DNA of 64,000 nt from Ziziphus jujuba (Eukaryota > Streptophyta > Magnoliopsida > Rosales > Rhamnaceae): contig NC_083389.1 of assembly GCF_031755915.1 (NCBI RefSeq), forward strand, positions 2,720,001 through 2,784,000, written 5' to 3'. The translations under genes and the position numbers were made by a program. This document shows positions 32,341 through 44,235 of this stretch, in pieces. A model generated the notes under the pieces. It was given only the letters and a program-made list of their open reading frames with translations, was not told the origin of the DNA and made no database searches. How positions within the stretch are numbered: the stretch's first letter is position 1; every line of letters starts with the position of its first letter.

Positions 32341-35300
32341 GTGATGCAATAGGCGATGCTTTTGATGTTAAAAGCGCCGCTTGATGCTTTTCAGTTTTCA
32401 AATAATTAAATTTCTCACACTTTTTAGTAATTTTAAAAATAATTAATTTAAAAATGAAACACAAATACATTAAATCAGTAGATTAGTTATTTTCTTTATA
32501 TTGCTATTTAATATGCTTAATATTTATATACATAATATTAAAACATAAAATTAATTCAAATGCTAGAAGATAACACAATAGGCGACGCTTTTGATCCTAA
32601 AAGCTTCACCTGCTGCTTTTCAATTTTAAAATAATTAAATTTGTCAAACTTTTTATTAATTTAAAAAATCATTAATTTAAAATTGAGAAATGAATTAATT
32701 AAATGCATAAATTAATTATTTTGCTTCAAATTATTAATTAATATATTTAGTATTTATATACATATGAATAAACATACAAAATTAAATAAAATTTTAAGAA
32801 TTAAGATAATAGGCAATGCTTTTGATGTTAAAAGCATCGCCCGATACTTTTCAATTTTAAAACAATTAAATTTCTCAAACTTTTATTAATTAAAAGAATA
32901 ATTAGTTTAAAATTGAAAAGCAAATAAATTAAATCAATAGATTAATTATTTTGCTTCATATTGCTAATTATATATTTAATATTTATATACATTGTAATAA
33001 ATATAAAAATTAGTTAAAATACCAAAAATTAGAATAATAGGCAATGTTTTTATGCTAAAAAGTCCGTCTTATGTTTTTCAATTTTAAAAAAATTCAACTT
33101 CTCAAATTTGTTATTAGTTTAAAAATTCATTAATTTAAAAGTGATGCACAAATAAATTAAATGAGATTGACTATTTTACTTCGTACTATTAATTAATATA
33201 TTGAATAAAATATAAAATTAGTTAAAATACCAAAAATTAACACAGCAAGCGATGCTTTTGATATTAAAAACGTTACCTGATGCTTTTTAATTGTAAAATA
33301 ATTAAATTTCTCAAACTTTTTATCAATCTAAAAAATAATTAACTTAAAATTGAAACACAAATCAATTAAATCGATAGATTAATTATTTTACTTCCTATTG
33401 CTAATTAATTTATTTAATATTTATTTACATAATAAGAAAAAGTAAATTAATTAAAATAGTAAAAATTAACACAACAGGTGATGCTTTGGATGCTAAAAAC
33501 GTTGTCCTGTGCTTTTCAATTTTAAAACAATTAAATTTATCAAATATTTTTATTAATTTAAAAAATTATCAATTTTAAATTCAAACATAAATAAATTAAA
33601 TTTATTAATTAACTATTTTGTTTCATATTGCTAATTAATATATTTAATATTTATATACATAATAATAAAACATAAAAATAATTAAAATATCCAAAATTAA
33701 CACAATAGGCAACACTTTTTATGTTAAAAGAATTGCATAATGCTTTTCAATTTTAAAACAATTAAACTTCCCAAACTCTTTATTAATTTAAAAAATCATT
33801 AATTTAAATTTGAAACACAAATTAATTCAATGCATAGATTAATTTTTTTTTACTTCATATTGCTAATTAATATATTTAATATATATATATATATATATAT
33901 ACAGATGAATAAAACATAAAATTAAATAAAATTCCAAAAATTAAAAGAATAGGCAAAGCTTTTGATGTTAAAAGCATCGCCTAATGTTAAAAGTGTCCTG
34001 TAATGCTTTTAAAATGTAAAATAATTAATTTTATCAAAATTTAATTTATTTAAAAAATGATTAATATAGAAATGAAACACAAATAAATTAAATGAATAAA
34101 TTCATTATTTTACTTCATACTGCTAATTAATATATTTAATTATATATATATAATAATGAAACATAAGATTAATTAAACTATCAAACATTAACACAACAGG
34201 CAATGCTTTTGATGCTAAAAGTGTTGTCTGATGGTTTTCAATTTTAAAATAATTAAATTTATCAAATTTTTTATTTTTAAAAAACATTAATTTAAAATTG
34301 TAATACAAATAATTAAATACATAGATTAAATATGAATAAAATATAAAAATAAATACAATTCCAAAAATTAAGACAATAGGCAATGTTTTTGAAAGCATCT
34401 CCTAATACTTTTAAATTATAAAATATTTAATTTTGTCAAACTCTTATTAATTTAAAAAATAATTAATTTAAAATTGAAGCACGAATAGATTAGTTGTTTT
34501 ACTCTATACTTCTAATTAATATATTTAATATTTATATACATATGAATAAAACAAAAACTTAAATAGAATTCCAAAACTTAAAACAATAAGCGAGGCTTTT
34601 GATGTTAAAAGTGTCAGCTAATCCTTTTAAATTATAAAATAATTAATTTTGTAAAAATTTTTATTAATTTAAAATCGAAATACAAATAAATTTAATGAAT
34701 AGATTAATTATTTTTCTTCATATTTCTATTAATATAATTAATATTTATATACATAATATTCAAACAAAAAATTAATTAAAATATCAAAAGCTAACACAAT
34801 AGATTACGCTTTTGATGCTAAAAGTATCGCCTGATGCGTTTTAATTTTAAAATAATTAAATTTATCAAATTTTTTAATAATTTAAAAAAATCATTAATTC
34901 AAATCTGAAACACAATCTAATTGAAAGCATAGATTAGTTATTTTGCTTCATATTACTAATTAATATATTTAATATATATATACATACATATGAATAAAAC
35001 ATAAAATTAAATAAAATTTCAAAAATTAAGAGAATAGACGATACATTTGATGTTAAAAGCATCGCATAGCGCTCTTAAATTATAAAATAATTAATTTTAC
35101 CAAATTTTTATTAGTTAAAAAATAATTAACTTAAAAATGAAATACGAAAAATAAATATATTAATTATTTTGCTTCATATTGCGAATTAAAATATTTAATA
35201 TTTATATACATAAAATAACAAATAAAATTAATTAAAATACAACAAATTAACTCAACAGATGACACCTTTGATGCTAGAAGCGACACCTGATGGTTTTCAA

Positions 35301-37241
35301 TTTTAAAATAATTAAATTTATTAAACCTTTTATTAAATTAAATGCGTAGATTAACTATTTTGCTTCATATTACTGATTAATATTTAATATTTATATGCAT
35401 ACAAATAAAACTTAAAATTAAATGGAATTCCAAGAATTAAGATAATAGGCAATGATTTTAATGTTAAAAACATCGTCTAATGCTTTTCAATTATAATATA
35501 TCTAATTTTGTCAAGCTATTATTAATTTAAGAAATATTTTATTTAAAACTGAAAAATAAATTAATTAATTTTTTTGCTTCGTATTCCTAATTAATATATT
35601 TAATATTTATATACATGTGAATAAAATATAAAATTAATTAAAATTTCAAAAATTAAGACAATAGGCGACGCTTTTGATGTTAAAAGCGTTGCCTAATCCT
35701 TTTAAAATATAAAATAGTTTATCTTGTCAAAATTTTATTATTTTAAAAAATAATTAACTTAAAATTGAAACACAAATAAATTAAATAATAGATTAATTAT
35801 TTTGTTTCATATTTCTATTTAATATACTTAATATTTATATACATAATATTAAATTAATTAAAATACTAAAAGTTAACACAACAGATTATGCTTTTGACGC
35901 TAAAAGCATCGCCTAGGGATTTTAAATTTTAAAATAATTAAATTTATTAAATTTTTTGTTACTTTAAAAAATTATTAAATTAAATTGAAACACAAATCAG
36001 TTAAAAGCATAGATTAATTATTTTACTTCATGTTGTTAATTAATATACTTAATATATATATATATATACATATGAATAAGACATAAAATTAAATAAAATT
36101 CCAAAAATTGAGAGATTAGGCAATGCTTTTTATGCTAAAGGCGTCGTATAATGCTTTTAAATTTTAAAATAATTAATTTTTCCAACAATTTATTAGTTTA
36201 GAAAATAATTAATTAAAAAATGAAGCATAAATAAATTATTTTAAAATTATTAAAATTAAAATTTATATGCACACTAACAAAAAATAAAATTAATTAAAAT
36301 ATAAAAAATTAACACAATAGGCGACAAATTTAATGCTAAAAGTGTCACTTGATGGTTTTAAAATTTAAAATAATTAAATTTATCAAATTTTTTATTGATT
36401 TAAAATTGAAACATAAATAAATTAGAGGCATAGATCAATTTTTGTTTTACTTCATATTACTAATTAATATATTTAATATTCATATGCATGTGAATGAAAC
36501 ATAAAATTATATAACATTTCAAGATTTAAGATAATAGGCAATGCTTTTGATGTTAAAAATGTCGTCTAATACTTTTAAAATGTAAAATATTTTGTTTTAT
36601 ATTACTAATTAATATATTTAATATTTATATACATATGAGTCAAATATATAATTAATTAAAATTCAAATAAAAATAAATTATAAAAGCGTCGCCTAATCCT
36701 TTTAAATTATAAAATAATTAATCTTGCCAAAATTTTATTACTTTAAAAAATAATTAATTTAAAATTCAAATAAAAATAAATTAAATGAATAGATTAATTA
36801 CTTTGCTTTATATTTCCATTTAATATGCTTAATCTTTATATACAAAATATTAAAACATAAAATTAATTAAAATACTAAAAGTTAATATAACAGGCTATGC
36901 TTCTAATGCTAAAAGCGTTGCTTGATGCTTTCAAATTTTGAAATAATTAAATTTATCAAACTTTATAGTAATTTAAAAAATCATCAATTTAAAATATAAA
37001 CACAAATAAATTAAATGCACAGATTAATTATTTTACTTCTTATTACTAATTAATTTATTTAACATTAATATGCATATGAATAAAACATAGAATTACATAA
37101 AATTCCAAAAATTAAGACAACAGGCGACGCTTTTGATATTAAAAGTGGCGCCTAATGCTTTTCAATTTTGAAGTAATTAAACTTCTCGAAGTTTATTTTA
37201 ATTTAAAAAATCATTAATTTAAACAACTAAGCATCGCCTAA
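32341..37241. repeat. AT-rich satellite array, about 22-24 monomers of roughly 225 bp
   Basis: Almost 5 kb repeats one pattern: AGGCGATGCTTTTGATGTTA, AAAGCGTCGCCTAATGC, TTTTCAATTTTAAAATAATT, TTTATTAATTTAAAAAATCA, AAATTGAAACACAAATAAAT, ATTTTGCTTCATATTGCTAA, TTAATATATTTAATATTTAT, then ATAAAACATAAAATT. Palindrome starts lie near 32352, 32581, 32811, 33042, 33248, 33480, 33710, 33950, 34197 and so on, giving steps of about 180-250 bp. Monomers are diverged and some are truncated (near 33985 and 36660). There are no genes. The array ends where the next LTR begins. Confidence 0.9.
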
Positions 37242-38327
37242 TGATTGTATGGGTATGAGAACCCCCCCATACCTATACAATCAACTACTTGCTAGGGTGC
37301 TGATCTTGTGTAACTGAAGACCGAGCCAATTACTAGAGCTTAAGCAAAGAGGTTTAACGACAATCTTGTTAGCTTCATACAAAGAGTAATTAAATCTCAA
37401 TAAGGAGTATTAATATCAGAAGATTCTAAGCACGTGCTGAGCATGCAAGTTATGAAGGCAGAAATGGACTCGGGAAGCTGTTTTGCTGCATTTGTGGACT
37501 CCAGATAGCAAGGGGTGAGTTTGTTGGCCTATGAGCATGTTTGAGCTCACCAAGAGGCCATGAAATCATGCCAAGGCAGAAACAAGGGCACCCAAGTATG
37601 ACATTAACTTCTAACCTTCCACATTGGCTGGAGTTTGCATCATTCGCGCTAGGAAGGGATTTACTTGGAATCCAAGCAAGGTTTGATCATTCCAACCAAT
37701 TTGGCAACATGTGGGGACCAGTTCTAATTCTATAGGCATTTTACGAGGCATATTGGATCAGATTTGAAGCCTAAATCTGCAAGAGATTGGACAAGGACAG
37801 CTTATTGGGAAAGCCAGTCAACTACTTTCCAAATATGAAATTTGACTGTTGTTTTAGGAAATAATCTTTTATTTTTTTATTTAATTATTTGGCGGACAAA
37901 TTTATTTAGGAAGGTTGAATTTTAATATTTTTGATTGTAAATTAATTAATGTGAAATTCTGTCACATCATGGTTTTAGCTATATTGGCCAATATTTCCTA
38001 TTGTTTTAGGGTTTTTGATTTTTGTTACTTTAGCCTATTTAAAGGCTTATTTTCTCAATAAATGACACTACATTATTTATTCAGAAAAATTATTGTGAGA
38101 AAGATTTCTCTTTATTCTCTTAGAACACCTAAACACTGAATAGAGAACGAGTGTTTTAGTTTGACTTATCAATAGGACAATCTATAACCTATTGTGGTGT
38201 CTTTAACATGTACCAATGTTTCTAATCGCAGGTTGATAGGAGTCAAGATAACCATTAGAATTTGAATTTAATTTCGATCCAGGCTAATATAATATGGGTT
38301 TAGAAGCAATCGACCTAGGTTCATCTA
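37242..38327 (+). repeat. 5' LTR of the decayed plus-strand gypsy element
   Basis: Internal landmarks match the family: GGGTGCTGATC, TAGCCTATTTAAAGGCTTAT near 38030, AACACCTAAACAC, GACTTATCAATAGG and the terminal CGACCTAGGTTC. The first 40 bp are unusual, forming an inverted repeat TTGTATGGGTATG / CATACCTATACAA around a C run. The 5' border is set at TGATTG by analogy to the family start TGAT. Confidence 0.75.
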
Positions 38328-39422
38328 TTTGGTATCAGAGTCGAATTCTGTTCAGGTTTGATCTATCTTATTTGCTTTGTTTTATTTTTGTGTTATTCTG
38401 TAACTTTAGCATTAGGTTAAGGTTGTTTTCTACCCATACACGTTCTGTATTAAAAAAAAAAATTCATAACCGAAGTAGGGTTTCCTTTTGCTTAGCCGAA
38501 TTTTTGTTTACTTTCTAGCTTATTTGTTGGTTTTGCATATTAGTTCTTTTTCATTAGTTTATTGTTGATTTTCCTTTGTAGGTTTTAAGTTTAATTAGTT
38601 GCACTCATACATTAAAAAAAGAAAAAGAAAAAGGAATTTCGGAAAACATATTGCAAAACCCTAAATTTTTGCAATTTGTTTTGTTAGAAGGTGTAATTCT
38701 GATTTCAGAAATCGTTAGGCATTGGAGTTGCATTTTTTTTATGGTGATTGTGCTGCTGGAATTCGTATGATATTATTCTATTTGTGATATAAAAATAAAA
38801 AATAAAAGCCGAAGTTAAAAAAAAAAATATGCAAAAGGCCAGTTTTGAGAATTGCAAATTTGAGTTTGTTTGGATTTAGGAAAAATTCAATTGTGATAGT
38901 TCTAGTTTCTGTTTAATCAATATTGGTTGCTAGATATTGGAATATTTATGCCGATTGACTGGATTGAAATTGGTTTAAGGATTTGAGACAAAAACCTAAA
39001 TTATGAGAATTACAACCAACTATCTCATATTTTGTTCGAATTGTGTTCTTGTTAATTGTTTGAATCCTTTTCTAAATTTTATCCTTGAATGTTGATATCT
39101 TAATATTCTAGTTTATTATTTTTCCTTTTTTTTGGAGAGTAAAGCCGAGAATTAGGATTTATAATTCACTTGAAATTTGCTTGCTTCTTGCTTCTGTCTA
39201 TTGATAGGTTTAATTAGGACATACTTGTGATCTAGTTACTGGTTTTAAGTGTGTTTTATTAGAACTTTAAGATAATCTTTGAAGTTAAAAAAAAGAAAAA
39301 AGGCAAGAGAGTGTGAGCTCATAGGAGGGTTAATAGGCAAAACTAGTGTGAAACACGAGTGAATGAGACCTTATTTGAGTGTTACACGTGAAGGAGTGAA
39401 CTTGGTGCATTATTTCACTAAC

Positions 39423-41176
39423 ATGACAGGTTCAAGAGTACAAAGATGAGGTGATTCTTTAAGAAAACTTGGAGAGGATTCCGTGGGGTTCAAGTGAGAG
39501 TCTAGAGTGTCAAGGAGTTCATAAGAATGTACTAAAATGCAGGCGGTGTTGGAGCAATTGCAAAGGATGAATGCTCGGCTTGATAAATTCGATCAAAGGA
39601 TGGAAAAGTTTGAGAACACACAGAGAAAGCCGAACCTTAGGATGGAACCACAAGGAGGACTGGTTGAAAAAGTGGTGGCCGTAGATGTTATCTGGAGGAA
39701 ATTGAAGAAAGAGACTTTGGAGGCAATTTTGAGGAGGAGTTCAAAGACATATTTGCACTCCAAGGAAGGCAAACCCGTGGTAGGCACAACAGGGAGGAAG
39801 ATGATGATTTAGGAAATATCGAGGTTAGTATACCATCATTTTTGAGAAAAAAAAAGTGATCTAAAGGCTTACTTGGAATGGGAAGAACGCATGGAGATGA
39901 TTTTTTATTGCCATAACTATTTAAAGGCAAAAAAGGTTAAGTTAGCAGCCGTAGAATTTGGACATTATGCTTTACAATGGTGGAACAATGAGCAAAATAC
40001 CTAAAGGAGAGTTGGTGACGAGTTAGTAACCACTTGGGGACGAATGAAATGAGCCATGAGGAAAAGAATTGTACCAAGCCATTATAATAGGATGTTGCAT
40101 CAAATATTGCAATCTTTATCTCAAAGAAGCAGGTCGGCAGAGAATTATTACAAGGAGATGGGAATGCTCATGATGAGGTTGAGTTTGAATGAAGACCAAG
40201 AGGCAACAATGGCTAGGTTTCTTAGAAGGCTTAACTGAGAGATTGCAAACCAAGTGGATCTATAACCATATATGGAGTTGGAAGAGATGCTGTACGTAGC
40301 GATCAAAATTGAGCACCATCTCAAGAGAAGGGGTAGTAACACATGGCTTGGAGGAGTTTTAAGTAGTTGGAGGACTGGTTCAACAAGTTGGAGAAGCAAT
40401 CCTGCATTTGAGCCAAGACCAAAGCCGAAGCAAGAGGAAGGAAGTGCCATTCAGCCAAGGAGAGACAACCAGGCCAAACCTATACAAACACCAAACCGAA
40501 GGGTAAGGATGATCCTAAACCATCTAGAGCTCTTGATATTGTGTGTTTTAAATGTTAAGGCTGTGAACATATTGCCAACCAATGTCCAAATAGAAGAATT
40601 ATGGTGCTGAAGGATAATGGAAAGCTGGAGTTAGACAGTGAAAAGTCAAAAGCCGAAATTGAGCATGATGAAGGAGAACCCGAAGATGAAGAACATGATG
40701 AACCCGTAACTCAAAAGGCTTAAAAGGCCGAGTTAAGTTGAGTGGCATGAAGAGTTTTGACCATGTATAAAGATGAAGAACATGTGCAAAGAGAAAACAT
40801 CTTCCATACTGGATATGATATCCAAGGTAATATTTGTAGTATGACTATAGACAGTGGGAGTTATGCCAATGTTATTAGCACTGTTGTGGTGGAGAAATTA
40901 GGGTTAATAACAATCAAACATCCAGAACCATATAGATTTCAATGGCTTAATGATAGTGGAGAGATGAAGGTAAATAAACAAGCCAAGGTAAAGTATAGTA
41001 TTGATAACTATGCGGATGTGGTTTTGTGTGATGTTGTACTTATGCATGCGGGACATATTTTATTAGGAAGACCATGGCAATTTGACAAAAATATCATATG
41101 CTATGGTCAAGAAAATTCCATTGTCTTCCGATTTAAAGGTAAGAAAATTAAGGTTGAATCGTTGAAACCAAGTTAG
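39423..41176 (+). pseudogene. Degenerate gag-protease
   Basis: It starts MTGSRVQR and then TGA. Gag core pieces follow in shifting frames: LEQLQRMNARLDKFDQRMEK, AYLEWEE, HYALQWWNNEQNT then TAA, HYNRMLHQILQSLSQRSRSA, ARFLRRLN. The zinc knuckle is damaged (CFKC then TAA, HIANQCPNR). The protease portion (40757-41176) is open for 139 codons with TIDSGSYANVIS and HILLGRPWQFDKN, and ends in a TAG at LKPS. Confidence 0.85.
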
Positions 41177-41376
41177 GTGTTTAGAGATCAAATGCAAATG
41201 CAACAAAGGAGGGAGGCCAAATGACAAAAGGAGAAAACCATTATGCCACCCACGACTTCAACAAGCAAACGAGAGGACAAGGCCAATCCACATCACTCAG
41301 GTAAGCTTTCTAAACCCGAGAGTGAGAAGAATTACCCAGCTCTATTTTTTCTTTGTTGCAGGAGTTTGATGACATT

Positions 41377-42416
41377 TGATACGAACCTAGGACGACCTGC
41401 TCCTAAACCCGTATTATATTAGCCTGGATCTTAATTAAGTTCAAGTTCTAATGGAATTGACCTCAACCCCTGTACAACCTGTGGTTAGAAACCTTGGTAT
41501 AATGTAGACGCCACAATATGGGATGGAAAACCTATTGATAAGTCAAGCTAAAACAACCAATTCTCTAATGGTGTTTTAGGTGTTCCTAAAGAACAAAGAG
41601 ATAATTAATCCCATAAGTATTTTCTCAATCAAATCAAAGTTGGATTCTTATTGAAAATTAAGCCTTTAAATAGGCTTTGAAAGAAACAAAATAAACCCTA
41701 AAAACCCTAGGAAAAACCGAACACACAATGAAGAGTTATAGCTTGACCGAATCTTTCCTTTTCCTAATCTAATTAATTCATTCCCTTATTTTCAACTAGG
41801 AATTAATTAATTTATAAAAAAAATAATAAAATAAAAACTTTCCTAAACTTATTTGTCCAGCAAATAAATAAATAAAAACCCAAAGTCAAATGCAAATTAG
41901 GTAACGAGTTGACTTTGACATCTAGGCTGAATTATGTCTTCAACCGAGCTAACTCATGACTATCCGAGCTAACTTATGTCTGTCTAAGCTAACTTATGAC
42001 TGTCCGAGCTAACTGATGACTGTCCGAGCTAACTTATGTCTGTCCGAGCTAACTTATGACTGTCCGAGCTAACTCATGACTATCTGAGCTAACTTATGTC
42101 TGCCTGATGTCTGAACTAAGTAATGTCTGATGTCCAAAGTCCGAGGTCAGATGTCCGAGGCATGGGTGTCCAATATAAAATGTCTGATGTATGGGTGTCC
42201 GATGTATCAGCCTCCACCACTTGGATACTTAAAACAGGTCTTATATCTTCAGGTATGGACAAGCCCTTTTGAGAATGAATTACTTTCTGGATAAAGGCAG
42301 CAAGGTTGTCTTTAAACCTCCTAGCTTGAGCCTTAGTGATCGGCCCAGTCTTCATCCGTATCGGATCAGTACCCTAGTGAGTTGTCGGTTGTGCGAGCTC
42401 GGGCGGATTCGGATCA
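41377..42416 (-). repeat. 3' LTR carrying a minisatellite in place of part of U3
   Basis: Both LTR ends are present (plus strand TGATACGAACC... to ...GGATTCGGATCA), but between about 41925 and 42200 the usual U3 sequence is replaced by 20-bp repeats and related TGTCTGATGTCCGA-type sequence. The Pol tail [20 protein letters not shown] is retained at 42355-42290. Confidence 0.82.
41944..42105. repeat. 20-bp minisatellite, about 8 units
   Basis: Unit consensus TATGACTGTCCGAGCTAACT, repeated head to tail with few changes (TATGTCTGTCC, CATGACTATCC variants). A looser GTCTGATGTCCGAGG-type repeat continues to about 42200. Confidence 0.88.
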
Positions 42417-43381
42417 TTCCCCTCTTCTTAAAAAGGAGTTGCCTTCAAATCAAAGTCATCACCTGCAGCAAAAGGAGACAAATCAGCAACATTGAAGGTG
42501 GCACTAAAATTATACTCACCTGGTCAATCACGTTTGTTGGCATTGTCGTTTATCCTTTCCAAAACTTGAAAAGGTCCATCATCCCTCAGCATGAGTTTTG
42601 ATTTCCTTTGTTTGGGAAATCTTTCTTTCCTCAAATGCAGCCACACCCAATCTCCAGGTTCAAAGACCATTGGTTTTCAGCCTTGATTAGCCACCCTTGC
42701 ATATTGCTCGGTCCTTCTCTCAATATTTGCCTTTGTCTTCTCATGAATTTGTTTTACAAAATCAGCTTTTTGTTTTCCATCTAGATTAGCACGCTTACTC
42801 AAAGGTAAAGGTGTTAGACCTAATGGAGTCAAAGGATTAAAACCATAAACAATTTCAAATGGTGTATATTTAGTAGCTGAATGTAAAGACCTATTATAAG
42901 CAAATTCAACATGTGGCAAACATTCTTCCCAAGTTCTCAAATTTCTACTAATTAAAGCACATAACAAAGCGGACAAGGTTCTATTCACAACATCGGTTTG
43001 CCGATCTGTTTGTGGATGGCAAGTAGTTGAAAATAAAAGTTTAGTACCTAACTTAGCCCACAAAGTTTTCCAAAAATAACTTAAGAACTTAGCATCCCTA
43101 TCCGAAACAATAGTTCTTGGCATTTCATGCAATCTCATAATTTCCTTGAAAAATAAATTAGCAACATTGGATGCGTCATCAGTTTTATTGCATGCAATAA
43201 AATGTGCCATTTTGGAAAACCTATCTACTACAACAAATATTGAATCCTTAAAAACCTATCTACTACAACAAATATTGAATCCTTACCTGTCCTTGACCTA
43301 GGCAAACCAAGAATAAAATCCATAGACAAATCTACCCAAGGATGGGTAGGAATCGGCAAAGGCTTACACAACTCCTCAAGC

Positions 43382-44235
43382 TTGTATTCTTATTAAAAAT
43401 AAGGCTTTAAATAGGCTTTGAAAGAAACAAAATAAAACCTAAAAACCCAAGGAAAAACTGGCCACACAATGAAGAGTCCTAGCTTGACCGAATCTTTCCT
43501 TTTCCTAATCTAATTAATTAATTCCCTTATTTTCCATTAGGAATTAATTAATTTTCAAACAAAATAAAAACTTTCTTAAACTTATTTGTTCATTAAGTAA
43601 ATAAATACAAATCCAAAATTAAAGATAGTTTCCTAAAACAAAAAGTAAACACAAATCAGGAAACTAAATATGGTAATTTTCGGCTAAGTTGATAATGACC
43701 CTTCTTTGACCTAATTGGACTCTAAATCAGCTTCAATAGTCTTTGTGGAATGCCAAATAAGCTTACTATAAAGTTCCTCACATTGCCCTTGCTTAGAAAT
43801 ATGAGAAAAGGCTAATACAATAAAATACAGTAAAGCCTGCAAAGAATACAAAAACTTTCGGCCTTTCTTCCCCTTGTGCGCAAACCACTATGTTGCTCGG
43901 CTTTGAAGCTGCTTTGGCTGGTTTCTATGACTCATCCACCATATGAATTAAACCCATAAGAATGGGGATCCAATTCATACAACCTGACCTCCATATTGGC
44001 ACTAAAAACGTCACCCTGGCCCATTTTGGCTTCTATTGCTTGTATGAGTAAAACAGGCCTTGGTTCTTTAGATATGGACAACCCCTATTGATTATGACTT
44101 GTTCCTTGGATAAAGACAGCAAGATTTTCCTTGAACTTCTTGGCTTGGGGTCTAGTGATCGGCCCTACCTTCATCTGTATTGGATCAACACCCCAGCGGG
44201 TTGTCGGTTGAACTGTCTAGGGCGGATTCGCATCA
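43382..44235 (-). repeat. Truncated LTR between two integrase copies
   Basis: The LTR begins normally at 44235 (minus strand TGATGCGAATCCGCCC) but stops just after the promoter box region (TTTAAAGCC...AATAAGAATACAAG) and joins integrase sequence of the neighbouring copy at 43381. U5 and everything up to mid-integrase of a second unit are deleted. Confidence 0.85.

Larger units (their letters stand above)
37242..41376 (+). mobile_element. CRM-like gypsy element, 5' half (LTR, leader, gag, protease), decayed
   Basis: 5' LTR 37242-38327, canonical primer site TTTGGTATCAGAG (38328-38340), homopolymer-containing leader, gag from 39423 and protease to about 41176. The element is cut at 41376 in the pre-RT region (QEFDD), where a minus-strand LTR follows. 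It has many more stops than the other copies, so it is one of the oldest. Confidence 0.88.
41377..43381 (-). mobile_element. CRM-like gypsy 3' fragment: integrase and 3' LTR
   Basis: Minus strand: integrase sequence 43381-42417, then LTR 42416-41377. Integrase has [69 protein letters not shown] and, after [16 protein letters not shown]. The third catalytic position reads D (QTDVVN) where sibling copies have E. A 34-bp direct duplication occurs at 43220-43285 (CCTATCTACTACAACAAATA repeated). At 43381/43382 it joins a truncated LTR of the next copy. The LTR interrupts the plus-strand element to its left. Confidence 0.88.

Noticed and set aside
32341..37241. Regularly spaced palindromic repeats resembling a CRISPR array
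   Set aside because: Spacing is about 225 bp, the intervening sequence is itself repeated rather than unique, and the context is plant nuclear DNA. It is a satellite.
41339..41376. Left target duplication for the element ending at 51280
   Set aside because: Bases left of 41377 (ACATT) do not match those right of 51280 (AAATG), so the two ends do not form one simple insertion.
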